DNA from: Halichoerus grypus
Taxonomy: Eukaryota > Chordata > Mammalia > Carnivora > Phocidae
NCBI RefSeq assembly: GCF_964656455.1
Contig: NC_135717.1
Location: 144,660,308 to 144,724,307 of the forward strand
DNA: 64,000 nucleotides
Reading direction: 5' to 3'
The translations under genes were made by a program, and so were the position numbers. Of this stretch, positions 45,546-57,310 are shown piece after piece; position 1 is the stretch's first letter; every line of letters starts with the position of its first letter. The notes beneath the pieces were generated by a model. That model had not been told where the DNA came from, searched no databases, and worked only from the letters and a program-made list of their open reading frames with translations.

Positions 45546-46869
45546 TCATTGTTTACCATGCTGTGCCTTAATAATTTGGATTGAAACCAAGAATAAGACC
45601 ACTTACCCCTGGTTTAGCAGCTTTGTTATGGTTCTATGATTGCATAACTTCTTACTCTATTTACACTGTACATAGTACTTAAGGTATATCTACCAAAGAA
45701 TGGCCTAACTTTGAAGCTGGCACAAGTGAAGAATTAATGACATTTGCTAGTGGTATAGTACCCCTAATGCTCTTAATTAATACTCTACTGATGTTCCTGG
45801 GATCTTTAGCAAATGATGCGTCCTCTGATGCACAAAGTGTTCAATTACATGCCTTCATGCTAAGAATAAGAGTCATGTTTCAGTTATTTCATGCAAGGAT
45901 AAGAAAGATATTTTGATATTTCCTAAAGTTTTCGGGTCCATCAATCTGGGAATGAATCAGCAATGGGACAATAAAATCTGCCATCTGTGTCAAATACAAT
46001 CTTTTCCCAAGGAGTATTATGACACATATATTACAGTGTGCTTTCAGGAGAAATATTTAAGTGCCTAATTAAGGAAAAAATGAAAATTGTAAAATATTGC
46101 AGGTGGATATATTTTAATTTTTGTTAAAGATGCCATCATCAGTAGATAGATCACGTTATATGCACTTATTTTAATCCCCTTCCCCCCTTTTATGATGCAG
46201 CAGAATGAGTATTCGCAAACATTTTGATGAAGTAGGATGATTACTATATTTCTGAATAAAATTTAGCAATTCAAATTAAAGACCTTAAAAATATGAGTAT
46301 CTTTTAAAGCTTCAGTTTAGATTGTTGGAATGTAAACTTAGCAATGAAACAAGAAATACACAAAAAGATGAGTCTACGAAGAGTGTCACTACAACATTCT
46401 ATATAATAATTGCATTGGTCAACTTGGTAATACAAAAATTCAAAATCTCATTTGTAAAAACAAGCATTTATATATTGCACATGAGGCTATAGCCCAGCTG
46501 TGTCTCTATGAGCCGCTTCTGGATTCAATGTGTCTTCCATCTGATTTTAGTCTGAAGAAACTCTAATATCAATGACAGAGAAGTGAGCTTAAAACTAGAC
46601 ACCACTTAAAGTATTTTCTGGAAACGGAAGCATTATCACACTTTTGCCTATATTCCATTGTTCAAAATAAGTCCCAAAGCTGTAGCCCAAGTTAATGGAA
46701 GGAAGGGGCAAGGGGCTTATATTCAACTTTCTTTACTGAGAGCCACTGCATGGCAATAGGCTTTTATCAGTAATCCTATTAGAAGAAGATAGCAAGGATT
46801 TGAGAATAACAGTCTAATTGACAGTAATTGCTCCCAAATAGAAATAAAGGCAAAGATATTAGTTAGATA
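45546..46869. other. Unique sequence, nothing recognised
   Basis: No gene or clear repeat. About 46480-46640 is relatively GC-balanced with no family match I know; a conserved non-coding element cannot be excluded by eye. Confidence 0.5.
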
Positions 46870-47400
46870 AGTTATTTTGCAGACATATGATTAAATACTA
46901 CAAAATCATTAAAAATGGTGTTCTAGAAGAGAATTTAACTAAGATACAATTCATAATACATATTTAGAGTGAAAAAAAACAGATTAAAAGTTATATGTAA
47001 TTTTCTCAATTTTTTTAAAAGAATATATATGTAAGTAATTTCGGAGGAAGAAATATATAAAATACACACACACATATATACACACACATATTGAAAACAC
47101 TGACATTTTAATCTTTTTTGCAACATGTCATTATAGGTGATTTTCGTCTTCTCCTTTGTATTCTTTTCCTCTCATGTTCAAGATTTTATAGTTTTTAAAT
47201 TTTCAACAATAAAAATACATAGCTTTTCATTCATTGTAACTAATGTACCACTCTCATGGGGGATGTTGGTAATGGGAGGGGCTGTGCGTGTATGCGGCAG
47301 GAGGTATGTGGGGTCTTGGTACCTTCTCTCAATTTTTCTGTAGACCTAAAACTGCTCCAAAAATCAAATACATAGCTTTTATAAATAAAAACAACACCAT
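46870..47400 (+). repeat. Old L1 3' UTR
   Basis: Sense L1M 3' UTR order: 'aggtgattttcgtcttctcc' (47135), 'aaattttcaacaataaaaat' (47197), 'gtaccactctcatgggggat' (47246), 'gtaccttctctcaatttttc' (47319) and 'gacctaaaactgctccaaaa' (47343), the characteristic L1 3' terminus. A (AC)/(AT) patch lies at about 47063-47090. Confidence 0.7.
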
Positions 47401-47433
47401 TACATTAAAATTCAACTTTATTTTATTTATTTG

Positions 47434-47628
47434 ATTTTTTTAAAGATTTTATTTATTTATTTGACAGAGAGAGACAGCGAGAGAGGGAACACAAGCAGTG
47501 GGAGTGGGAGAGGGAGAAGCAGGCTTCCCGCGGAGCAGGGAGCCCGATGTGGGGCTCGATCCCAGGACCCCGGGATCATGACCTGAGCCGAAGGCAGACG
47601 CTTAACAACTGAGCCATCCAGGCGCCCC
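47434..47628 (-). mobile_element. Can-SINE, young-type
   Basis: Reverse copy close to consensus: 'aaagattttatttatttatt', 'gagacagcgagagagggaac', 'ggcttcccgcggagcaggga', core 'ggctcgatcccaggaccccg', head ending 'catccaggcgcccc'. CpGs mostly retained. The TSD is not clear because the left flank is T-rich. Confidence 0.94.
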
Positions 47629-48242
47629 TATTCTCTTACTTTAATTTCCTATTTTCTAGTATCCTGTTTGGATTCAGTAATAGAAAATGCATCTTTAAAT
47701 AGCACAATTTTACTGTTTTACTGAAAATAATGTACGATCAGTTCCTACTTTGCATACCCTCACCTGTGAGTTGTTTCATCATCTAGCTTTGCCCAGTTCT
47801 GAAGCAAATCACAGGATCATACCTGTGGGAAATAATCCAAGCTTTATTAATGGCTTTATTAATTCATTCAATGAAACTGGGCTTCTGACAGTATTTCCTA
47901 ATGTACAGTCTGAGTTTCTTTAGAAACAGAAGCCAGGAACATAGATTCAGTAACTCAGAGAATTATTATGTATCTTCATTCTCAACGGGTAAATCTTCCA
48001 AAAACATAAAATCTGCTATTTGTTCTGACATTTTGTGGTTTGCCTGCTCCTAGGACTTCATCTGCTATGATTTTTTTTTATCCTTTTATCAGTTATTGGG
48101 TGCAACATAGTGATAATGATAGGAATTGACACCTCTCTTCCTTCTTCCCTCCCCCTCTGTAAATGTATATATAAGTGTATGGACAGATTATATACATATT
48201 ATATATAATATACGTATTTATACATAAAATGTTTAGATAGAT

Positions 48243-48279
<37 letters not shown>

Positions 48280-48755
48280 CTCCCTATAGTCACACATTAC
48301 AAATGTTAAGCAACTTGCTCAGTTTCTCCAGTTAGAGAAACCAAGGTCTCTACAATGGAGCAAAGGTTCTTTCTCAGTTATCCTTGGTTATGTAATTAGT
48401 TTACAGCAAGTCCTTTGGAAAGTCTTAATGACTAACTTTCTCAGGAGCTAACTCCAAAACCAAGATATTTCCTGATTTTCTTGCATTCAAGATTATTTTC
48501 CCACAGTTTTAAACCTGTGAGAGCTCAGCCTACCTAGAGGGCTGACTTCGTTCAGTTATGGTAAAGGAAGTAGAGTTTTAAGTGGCAAATACATTATGGG
48601 TTCCTTGGTTGTTTGCATTACAAAATGTCTTTTTGACAGGAAATAATTCCCTACCTGAGCAGAGATAATGAGTATTCAAACAAGGGTTTTTTTTGTTTTG
48701 TTTTGTTTTGTTTTTTGTTTTTTGTTTTTTATGCTGCCTTTACGTATTCTGGAGA
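47629..48755. other. Unique sequence with simple repeats
   Basis: No gene. AT-rich microsatellite-like DNA at about 48160-48247 precedes the CA repeat. A (TTTTG)n-like tract is at about 48686-48730. Confidence 0.5.
48248..48276. repeat. (CA)n microsatellite
   Basis: About 14 perfect AC/CA units after a TA-rich tract. Confidence 0.95.
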
Positions 48756-48759
48756 GAAA

Positions 48760-48950
48760 TAGCATGTATTATGTGCCTAGTATGCCAATCACTGTGCTAA
48801 ATACTCTACTATCATTCAGTCATCACATAAGCCCTTCACAAAGTGGAAACTAAATCTCAAAGGTGTTAAGTAAATTTTCCAGGATAACAGAAATTGTGGA
48901 GCCAGGGTTGAAATCCAGGACAGTCTGCTTCATAAACTATATTCCTTCTG
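48760..48950 (-). repeat. MIR SINE
   Basis: Antisense MIR, nearly full length: 'tattatgtgcctagtatgcc' (48767), 'tcactgtgctaaatactcta' (48789), 'gttaagtaaattttccagga' (48863), 'gtggagccagggttgaaatc' (48896), 'caggacagtctgcttca'. Confidence 0.8.
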
Positions 48951-49657
48951 TTATCCAACAAGGTTTAATGTAACTCAATATAATTGAAAGAAAATTAATG
49001 GAAAAGTCTATTTTAAAATACTCCTGGATATTCACTGGATGTTCACCACTGAACATCTCGTATTAAATGCTATTGCTCAGTTGGCCCACAAACTCCTGAT
49101 TCTGCTGAAAGGGGCTGAGATAGTTGATCCCTCCCAAGGAACACAGATGAATATAGTCTTGGCTTTCTATCAAAATGGAAGAAATTTAATAGAGGAAATG
49201 TTAATCCTTATAGTAGGAGAGAACAGTACAGTAAGCAGCAAATTTTAGGACAAGTATCACCAAATACTAAATAGCTATAACTAAATGACCAGCAAAGATT
49301 ATACTACTAAAAAATATTATTTGGGGACAAAAGCAAAATAGTCACCTCTGTAGTATAAAGCTGTTGCTATGCTATTGTTCTTAAGGTTCATTTTACTTTG
49401 AATTTGCTTATCAGTTTTACTTTTAATAATTTCTAAGGGTAATTCAGGATATTTTGGAACTTTGCAACTTTGCAGTTTGGAAGTTCAGCTTAATCTTAGA
49501 CAAGCTTATGAGTGCTTGTTTCTATGACCATTTTAACTTTGCAAGAACTACCTTTTGTGAATAGCAGATTCTCAATTGTCTTGGATATATCTTTAATTAT
49601 TTTTATAATATAAATACAAATTCAAGCCTCCTCCCGAACTATTTGATCACCATAAAT
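48951..49657. other. Unique sequence, nothing recognised
   Basis: A plus-strand frame at 49039-49248 (69 codons) has no domain and no context; not called as a gene. Confidence 0.5.
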
Positions 49658-49675
49658 GATGTTCACTACAATTCT

Positions 49676-49879
49676 TTTTTTTTTTTTTTTAAAGATTTTA
49701 TTTATTTATTTGACAGAGAGAGACACAGCGAGAGAGGGAACACAAGCAGGGGGAGTGGGAGAGGGAGCATCAGGCTTCCCGCGGAGCAGGGAGCCCGATG
49801 CGGGGCTCGATCCCAGGACCCTGGGATCACGACCTGAGCCGAAGGCAGACGCTTAACGACTGAGCCACCCAGGCGCCCC
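49676..49879 (-). mobile_element. Can-SINE, very young, perfect 18-bp TSD
   Basis: Reverse copy with a long T run, 'gagagacacagcgagagagg', 'gcttcccgcggagcagggag', 'cccgatgcggggctcgatcc', 'ttaacgactgagccaccc', 'aggcgcccc'. All usual CpGs are intact. TSD 'gatgttcactacaattct' at 49658-49675 and 49880-49897 is identical. This looks like one of the most recent insertions in the window. Confidence 0.97.
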
Positions 49880-49920
49880 GATGTTCACTACAATTCTGTT
49901 TCCAAAAATATGTTACAAAA

Positions 49921-50040
49921 ACGTGTGTATATATATATATATGTTTAGAGTATATATATATATTATATATTTATATATATTTATATATATATTTAGAATG
50001 TATATATACTCTAAACGTATGTATATATGTTTAGAGTTTA
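49921..50040. repeat. TA-rich tract with 16-bp inverted repeat
   Basis: Arms 'gtttagagtatatata' (49943-49958) and 'tatatatactctaaac' (50001-50016) are perfectly complementary. A further direct copy of 'tatatgtttagag' follows at about 50024-50036. The loop is TA/TTTA repeats. Confidence 0.9.
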
Positions 50041-50180
50041 GAATAAATTAAGGAAAATACACTAATATATGATTTTAGCACAAATATAAGTTGTACTAAT
50101 GATGATTTTTGCCCTAAATTTAATTTTGATCTGTTCATATTCACCCACAATTGCCTAATTCCTTCTAAACCTCTTTCAAA

Positions 50181-50364
50181 GGGCGCTTGGGTGGCTCAGT
50201 CAGTTAAGCGGCTGCCTTCGGCTCAGGTCATGATCCCAGAGTCCTGAGATTGAGCTCCCTGCTCAGTGGGGAGTCTGCTTCTCCCTCTCCCTCTGCTGCT
50301 CCCCCTGCTTCTGCACATGCGCTTACTCTCTCTCTCTGTCAAATAAATAAACGAAATCTTTAAA
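50181..50364 (+). mobile_element. Can-SINE with internal deletion
   Basis: Plus copy: head 'gggcgcttgggtggctcagt', 'cggctcaggtcatgatccca', CT-rich middle, tail 'aaataaataaacgaaatctt'. Compared with other copies it lacks about 14 nt after 'tgagattgagc' (the 'cccgcatcgggct' portion). TSD 'aaacctctttcaaa' at 50167-50180 and 50365-50378. Confidence 0.95.
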
Positions 50365-50614
50365 AAACCTCTTTCAAATTCAAATTGTTTGAATTCTAAA
50401 TCTATAGATTTCTTGATCACTTCCATGATTCATTTGGGAACATTTAATAATTCAGTCACATTAAAAATACTTTCGTTTTGGTATTCATAATTTACTCCCC
50501 TTCCAAAGTCCATGATGTGATATGTGTTCTACCAAAATTGGGATGAATTAGAGGAAGTTTGGTGGCATTTTCTTGAATGCCCTGTTAGGGAATTATAGAA
50601 GAACAGGAATTCAT

Positions 50615-50641
50615 ATAGCTAGCTAGCTAGCTAGCTAGCTA
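50615..50641. repeat. (TAGC)n self-complementary tetranucleotide repeat
   Basis: Six perfect TAGC units. Because AGCT is palindromic the whole tract is self-complementary. Confidence 0.95.
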
Positions 50642-50694
50642 CTCTCTTTCTTTCATGGTCTTAAGAGCAGTAAGAATGTAAAGGAGCATTTTGC

Positions 50695-50830
50695 AGACAA
50701 ACATTAATTCCTCAAATGAATATCATTGAGTGCCAGCTCCAAGCCAAACACTATGCCAAGTACTGAGAAAGAAAAGATGAGTAGGATTCTCTTGCCAAGG
50801 AGTCAGACAAATGAAAACAAGTATTAAATA
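50695..50830 (-). repeat. L2 3'-end fragment
   Basis: Antisense L2 3' end: 'attcctcaaatgaatatcat' then 'tgagtgccagctccaagcca' and 'aacactatgccaagtactga', matching the '...gagcacctactatgtgccaggcactg' pattern. Confidence 0.6.
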
Positions 50831-51096
50831 GGTAATTGGGGATTCTGGTTCAAGATTACAAACTCAGTTTATCTACTTGCCCTCCTGGAACCTCATTAAA
50901 ATTATTTTAAGAGCCATGTAAGTCCACATCAACAAAAAACATCAGTGCAGGGGTGGGGGGCATTGATAGAAAAATGGTTGCAACAAATACCTGGAAGAAC
51001 AAAGTATGCTGACTGATAAAGCAGGGCAGTGGAAGCCATAGTTAATGACATGCTCAGTAAAGGCTGACGGAAGAGAGAGCTGATTTGCCAGTTTTA

Positions 51097-51298
51097 TTTA
51101 TTTTTATTTTTTTTAAAGATCTTATTTATTTATTTGACAGAGACACAGCGAGAGAGGGAACCCAAGCAGGGGGAGTGGGAGAGGAAGAAGCAGGCTTCCC
51201 GCTGAGCAGGGAACCCGATGTGGGGCTCTATCCCAGGACCCTGGGATCATGACCTGAGCTGAAGGCAGACATTTAATGAATGAGCCACCCAGGCGCCC
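51097..51298 (-). mobile_element. Can-SINE, young, perfect 17-bp TSD
   Basis: Reverse copy: 'aaagatcttatttatttatt', 'gagacacagcgagagaggga', 'ggcttcccgctgagcaggga', core 'cccaggaccctgggatcatg', head 'gccacccaggcgcc'. TSD 'ctgatttgccagtttta' at 51080-51096 and 51299-51315, identical. Confidence 0.96.
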
Positions 51299-51662
51299 CT
51301 GATTTGCCAGTTTTAAATGCCAGGGGATCTCTGGGCTGAGATGGAGGGTACCCTGATATATATAATAAAGCACTTCCCTTCCCCCATTCCTGAACCTAAG
51401 AGGATTAGAAGGCAAGCATCTACGTCCTAGGTAAATACATATCAACAAATGTAATTATGTGACTGGGAAGGACAAGAATAGCTGGAATGGTAGCTCAGAA
51501 GACATCATTTGCACTTTGGCATTTGGGAATGCTCAGTAAAATGGAAGACTGGTTGCCAACTCTTCCTAGAATGGAGAGTATTGATTGTTAGGTGTTACTT
51601 ATGAATGAAGAGTGTATAGTATTCATTCTCTTTTGCTTCCTTAATATAATCAAATAATTTCT

Positions 51663-51885
51663 TTTTTTTATTTATGGTTTTTTAAAAGATTTTATTTACT
51701 TATTTATTTGAGAGAGTGTGTGCAAGTGCGAGTGGGGGGTGGGGCAGAGGGAGAGAGAGAATCCCAAACAGACTCTGTGTTGAGCACGGAGCCCAACAAG
51801 GGGCTCTATCTCAGGACCCTGAGATCATGACCTGAGCTGAAATCAAGACTCCGTCACGTAACCAACTGAGCCACCCAGGTGCCCC
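51663..51885 (-). mobile_element. Can-SINE, older subtype, 17-bp TSD
   Basis: Reverse copy with a longer GA/GT middle ('gagagagtgtgtgcaagtgc'), 'gagcacggagcccaacaagg', 'tgagatcatgacctgagctg', 'aaatcaagactccgtcacgt', head ending 'cacccaggtgcccc'. This core resembles the copy at 32793, not the CpG-rich type at 49676. TSD 'ataatcaaataatttct' at 51646-51662 and 51886-51902. Confidence 0.95.
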
Positions 51886-52140
51886 ATAATCAAATAATTT
51901 CTAAACAAAGCAAAAATTGTCCCTTGAGGAAAAATATGATATTCCGGAAATTGAAGAGAACACAAATTAAATAGAGAACAGAAAGATCACAACCCATTCA
52001 CCTCCTGCCCCAGAAATTAGAAGTTAGTTTAGCAGATATTTAAGCAATCTATGACAACCAAATTCCAAATAAAAGTATATGTAAGAAAAGACTAAAAGAA
52101 ATTGAATAGAAGATAGTGTCAAAAGCAATTTAAAAAATTA

Positions 52141-53624
52141 TTCTTAAAATCCAAGACCTTAAACAAAAACAACATATATACATACATATACAACATATAT
52201 ACATACATACATATATAAAATGAAGAAAAATAATTTGAGTTTAGATACATTAGTATTGCATTTAAGAACATTAAGTATTAATAGAGTCTAAAAGCCTTTT
52301 GATATTTCATCAGTTCAAATTTCATTCATTTGAAATAAAAAAAAATTTCTTTTCATTTGAAATAATGACTTGGGAGGTCAAGGAAATTAGGTCAATTATG
52401 GCAATAAAGGTAACATTTTATTTTGAATTTTGTTGAACTATTTCAGATTCCATTTACTGTTTATGTATCACCAAATTAATTCCAGATTACATAAGACAAG
52501 AGAGTCTGTTAATTTCAAGGAATCACTGATTAGTTAGGTAAATTAGTGAATTAGTAAAGTTAACTTCTGATTAGTCTGGACAGCCAGTGAATACACTGAT
52601 GCAACAGATAAAGAGGAAGTCTGTTTAATCTGAGAAGAAACTGAAAAAAAAAAGTTTGAACAAATTATGGAGTACTCCTGAAGATTGTGTACCTGAACCT
52701 TGCTGTGGGTTTGTCTTTATAAAATTCAAATGAGAAATGTTGTTTCTTATGCATTTTCAATTTAAAATTATATGCATGAATATAAGCCTCAAGCCTAACA
52801 TTTTCCATTGTAAATTGTGAATTTCTTGAAATGCTCAATTTCTCATTTTTCACAAAATATAAAAGCTTAAATAACTATATATCTAATGCTTGATTTTGGC
52901 TAGATACTGAGTTAGATTTGAATGGATACAAATATGAATAAGCCATTATATAAAAGGTGATAGAAAACATGCCATTTTAAACTTGGTTTTGGATCTGTTG
53001 AAATTTAATTAAAAATAATTAAAATGCAGTTCTATTTGGACCCTTCATATTGCAATTTAATAAAATTGTAAAAACTTCTGGGCTGAAATTTATAGCTATC
53101 TCAAAATGAAATGAGTTGTTTTGAGAGATAATAGTCTGTACAATAAAGTGAGAGATAGTGAATTCTATACTCATATTACGGGCTTCTGATATAATAACCA
53201 CACATACAAACAAGAAAAGACTCTGCTTAAATTGATGTATTTTTCATTTGAAAAATCTGACATGAAAATGATTGAAAACAGCAGCTTTTTCATTTAGTTA
53301 GTGTTTTTTGCTTCCTGAACACCAACACAAAGCAATGATACTTTATCTATCCACGATTGTATAATTTTACAAGTCTACTTAATAATATCAAAGTTGTTAT
53401 TAAACCAAAAAAATAAGATTGTAGGTTTTTTAGGATTTTAGGGTGGTTTAGAATTTTTCTGGAAAAGCAAGATTGTTTATTCTGTATTTGTAGAGTCTTT
53501 CCTTTCCCACACAGCCAAAATTAAATATACTCTTTTATTGTGCTCACAGAATATTTTATATATATATATGTTTTGTTTAAACATTATGTTGTAGTTGTTG
53601 CTTTTGGTGTTTCCTACAAGAGTA
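52141..53624. other. AT-rich unique sequence
   Basis: No gene. A (ATAC)n-like tract at about 52172-52218 and short TA repeats near 53557-53570. Confidence 0.5.
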
Positions 53625-53760
53625 TAATCTCTCTAAGGGCAGACATATTGTACTGTTTGTCTCTTCATCTTCTCTTCTGACCACATCCCCAGGCAATTTT
53701 GTGGATGCTCACTAAATAGTTACTTGATCTCTTGATTAAGGCAAATGTAGGATGATATGT
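53625..53760 (+). repeat. L2 3' end, sense
   Basis: 'ctctctaagggcagacatat' (53629), 'tactgtttgtctcttcatct' (53651), 'atccccaggcaattttgtgg' (53685), 'tgctcactaaatagttactt' (53706) follow the sense L2 3' terminus ('...gagggcagggactttgtct...gtgctcaataaatatttg'). Confidence 0.65.
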
Positions 53761-55689
53761 AGATTATCACTGTGTGTTTGTTGTACAATAAGTATTTGTT
53801 TTTTCATAGACTACTCAAAGATTAGATATGAATTTAAAAATAACTTAAAAAGGAACATGTTAATTTTTTTCAAAATTAAAAAATCATAAGCAGACAAACC
53901 ATATTAAAGATTATCAATGTATTTTAGGGTATTTTGAGATATGTGTAGAGCATATCCTATTATAAGTAGAAGAAAATATATGACCAGTGATCAAATAACA
54001 CTAATGTGGTTGTTAGAACAACAGAGTAAATGTTTGGAAAAATTAGTTAAATGCATTTTGAAAAATGTGTAGAAATAGAGATTTAAAAAATCATCAAAGA
54101 TTAATTTTTTTTTTTTCTTGCCAGGGATTTTTTCCCTTGGGGAGATATAGGAAAGAGAGTTGGGAAAATGGCTTGTTGGTAGATGTTGGATTATTTTGCC
54201 AAATAATACTTGCCTTTGGGCATTGTCTTCTAGCATTAGTACTAAGGTACCATTCATAATGCTAACAGATGGGAATTCAGTTTTCTTGATCACAGCAGCC
54301 TGGAGGGACAAGTTTGAGTAGAGCAAATTCAAGAGCTGTGACTCTGAGCCTGAAACTTCTTCTGGATAATTGCTATTACTCCCTGCTTCAGAGTGGCTAC
54401 CTTTCTTATGGCGAGATCCTTGTATTTTCCTCACAGCACATTACACTTCTCGTATTTGCTGCCAGATAGCATCCACCTCAGCTGCTTTTTGTTCTCACTT
54501 TTGTTGCCAGCATTGGGAAAAAAAAAAAATCTTCCTGGACATGACTGTGGTTGAGCTAAATCAGGGAGAAGGGTTTAGAGGGCAGGTGGGGGGTAAGAGT
54601 GAGGGGAACACAGACTAGTTGGAAATACCTGAAGAGTTACATCGATCTTCAAAAGCAATTTTTATTAAACAAAATAGATATTTTACAAGAAATTTCGGAC
54701 CGTATTTTCAAAAATATAAAAATATTTTAATACAGCTTTCAGTCTCCATGAACAAAATGTTAAATGCTGATGAGTAAGAGATGTATTTATGATAATTTTA
54801 AAACTTTGGCATATGTGTGTACAAACAGAATGCAAACTTGGTGGAGAAGGTATGATTAAAGAGTCACTATGAGTTGGCTCTACCAAACTTCTAATGGATT
54901 TTCTATTAATAAAAAAATCTATTTTTTACATTACACTGCAAACCAAAATAGAATGGTAGCCTATGTTTCACAATTTGCGTTTCTTATTTTGAGTTTATCC
55001 CATAGCTTTATCCTACAGATATTTCCATACCCTCTAGAAATGGAAGCTGACACATGTCCCACTTTTGCCTTCAATGCTTCTTTACTATCACAGATAATAT
55101 CAGTGACATTTAACTGCACCTAGCTCTTCTGCTCCAACTGTTACTTTGCTGAGTTATTAAAAAAGAAAAAAAGATTCTTTACCTGTTGTTAAAGAAAAGT
55201 TAACAGTTATGAATATAAATTGACCATAGGCCTGTAGAATTATACTCTACTTCTTGTGCAAATTTGTAACAAGTGATCTATTAAATACATATATAAAGGA
55301 ACGGTGCATTAATGCTTAAAACAAAGAATGAACATTTGCTAGACACAGACTTAAGTAAATACAGGAGACTCAAAGTTTTCACTCCTCATTTCCCTCCTCC
55401 CACCCAAAAGAAGGGAAGATATGCAGAAGAAGTCATTGACAGACATCTATAAAGTAGAAAAGCAAGGAAATATTGAATTATTTTTAGCAATAATTATTAT
55501 AAGTAGAACAGTTAGGTAGATATCCTAAAGCTAGAGAGGTAAAAACATGGTAAAGGTTTTCCAAAAATCTTCTGGTTTGGTTGACTATCTTGGAACTGAT
55601 TACCAACAAGGAGAATCATGATTTAGTCCTGAATTCATGATAGCTTTGGCATGAGACACAAGCATTGTCTTACATACCAATGAATAAAG
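53761..55689. other. Unique sequence, nothing recognised
   Basis: The minus-strand frame 53991-54434 (147 codons) is the longest chance frame here; it holds a poly-lysine run from a T tract and no domain. About 54290-54610 is less AT-rich than the surroundings. Confidence 0.5.
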
Positions 55690-55800
55690 CAGATAAAGCA
55701 TTGGCTATGAATCCAGGAAATCTGGGTTCAATGGGGGGATATTTTCTAGCTCTATGACACTCCTCAAGTCATTTTCCTGTTTCTTAATACACTCTCATAA
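55690..55800 (+). repeat. MIR SINE 5'/central part
   Basis: 'gcattggctatgaatccagg' then 'aaatctgggttcaatggggg', 'tagctctatgacactcctca', 'agtcattttcctgtttctta' follow sense MIR. Confidence 0.7.
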
Positions 55801-55872
55801 ATGTAGAAAATAATATGACTTCAATTTAAAAGTATGTATGTTAAAATAATTAGATTAATTCTGTGTTGCCTT

Positions 55873-56096
55873 CAATCACTGTGTCTCAACCTTGAAACAA
55901 TTGACAGTTTGAGTCAGGAAATTATTTGTTATGGGGCCATGCTGTTTACTGTTAGATGTTCATCAGTATCACTGGCTTCTATCCACTGGATGCCAGTAGC
56001 ATTCATTATCCTCAGTTATGGCAACCAAAAATATCTCCAGACATTGCAAAATGTCCCCTTAGCAGCAAAATTGTCCTCCCCCCACCCCAAGTGATA
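55873..56096 (+). repeat. MER20 (hAT-Charlie), second copy
   Basis: Same motif order as the copy at 22570: 'tgtctcaaccttgaaacaat', 'tgacagtttgagtcaggaaa', 'ttactgttagatgttcatca', 'ggatgccagtagcattcatt', 'atctccagacattgcaaaat', 'gtccccttagcagcaaaatt'. The last terminal repeat is weak. Confidence 0.8.
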
Positions 56097-57209
56097 GTTA
56101 TTGATTTAGAGTAAAGACCTGAGTTCAATGCTTAGGAAATGCAAACGACAGATATCATGTAAAAAGATTGGAAATGTTATTTTTCAGAAACATTCAGTGT
56201 TATAGGATGACAAGATCACAGCTGAAAGTTATTATAAGTTTATTCCATAAAACTTCTAATTTGATTTAAAAAAAGTCACCTGTACCTAGAGCCCATAAAT
56301 GTTATGGGTTCTTTGTAACTTTGGCAGATAGGCTAGTTTTTTCCTACTTTTTTTTTTTTAAATCTAGAATTAAAAATTTAAGAAAGAGCCAACAATTTGA
56401 ACAGCTAAACAATGGAAGTGTTTGACTAATGTAGCCTTGTATAGGAAACATTCAGAGTCTGAATGGACATCTCAGTGGAAGGTTAGATGGAAAGCATTCC
56501 CATATTAAATAAAATGACCAAAAATCCCTAACAACTAAAATTTTGTACATCTAATAAAAGTGATTTTATTGCTTACATATGCAATTGTGAAATTGCAAAG
56601 CTGTTGCCTACCAGCCACTTAGTACAAAGATGTTGAGTCCCTTTGCAGACTTCAGCCAGGCTGGATGGCACCTTTCACTTGACAGGCAGCTTGCCATGAC
56701 TCACTCAGCACTTCTGTAAGTTCAATAAATAGAACCAAGTGAAAATTGGTAAGAAAGAAAGTGTGCGTATGGTCTCCAGATGCAATTTTGCTACTATAGA
56801 ACCACTAATATAGTCCAGGCTCAGCCAATTTAACCTGGAAGACACCCAGACAATATGGAAACATAGACTCTGTTAACAGGTAGAATCAGCCCAGAGTCTC
56901 TGAGTCCATACCACACACAGAACGTTTCTACTCGACAGAAATCATTGATTTTACTATTATGTTCTTAGAGATTTTGGGATCATATGAGTACTAGTTTTCT
57001 TGCCAATATTATTTTCAGCAAGTTCTACGATCCACCACAGTTAAACAATAGGAAATTTAGCAAGCAGCTGTCATAAGCCTGTCAAAATCTAATTCATCAA
57101 CTGTTCCATGTGTCACTCATTCAGTCAAATATTTACTTATTGTACTTAAGATTTTGCCTTCCTCTTGGTGTATAAATTTTCCTGTAATCTGACAGCTTCA
57201 CAATTATAT
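56097..57209. other. Unique sequence, nothing recognised
   Basis: About 56580-56720 is GC-balanced, unlike its surroundings, and starts with the small palindrome 'gcaattgtgaaattgc' (56581-56596). I cannot assign it; a conserved non-coding element is possible. Confidence 0.45.
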
Positions 57210-57310
57210 TATATGAAGATATAGATACAAATATATAAATATAGCTGCATAAACACAGATATAGGTATCTATATATACTTATAGGTATAGATAGATAGAT
57301 AATAGATAAT
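57210..57310. repeat. (TA)/(TAGA) low-complexity tract
   Basis: Degenerate ATATAG/TATA repeats ending in a (TAGA)n run at about 57288-57303. Confidence 0.85.

Larger units (their letters stand above)
50845..52140 (+). repeat. Old L1/HAL1-type 5' region, split by SINEs (tentative)
   Basis: 'ggttcaagattacaaactca' near 50849, followed by 'gccctcctggaacctcatta' near 50879 and 'gagccatgtaagtccacatc' near 50911, recalls the 5' end of old L1 elements. The section 51950-52140 is A-rich with lysine-rich frames like an L1 5'/ORF1 portion. SINEs at 51097 and 51663 interrupt it. Family and limits are uncertain. Confidence 0.4.

Noticed and set aside
53991..54434. 147-codon minus-strand frame
   Set aside because: Low-complexity lysine run from a T tract, no recognisable domain, no sign of exon structure.
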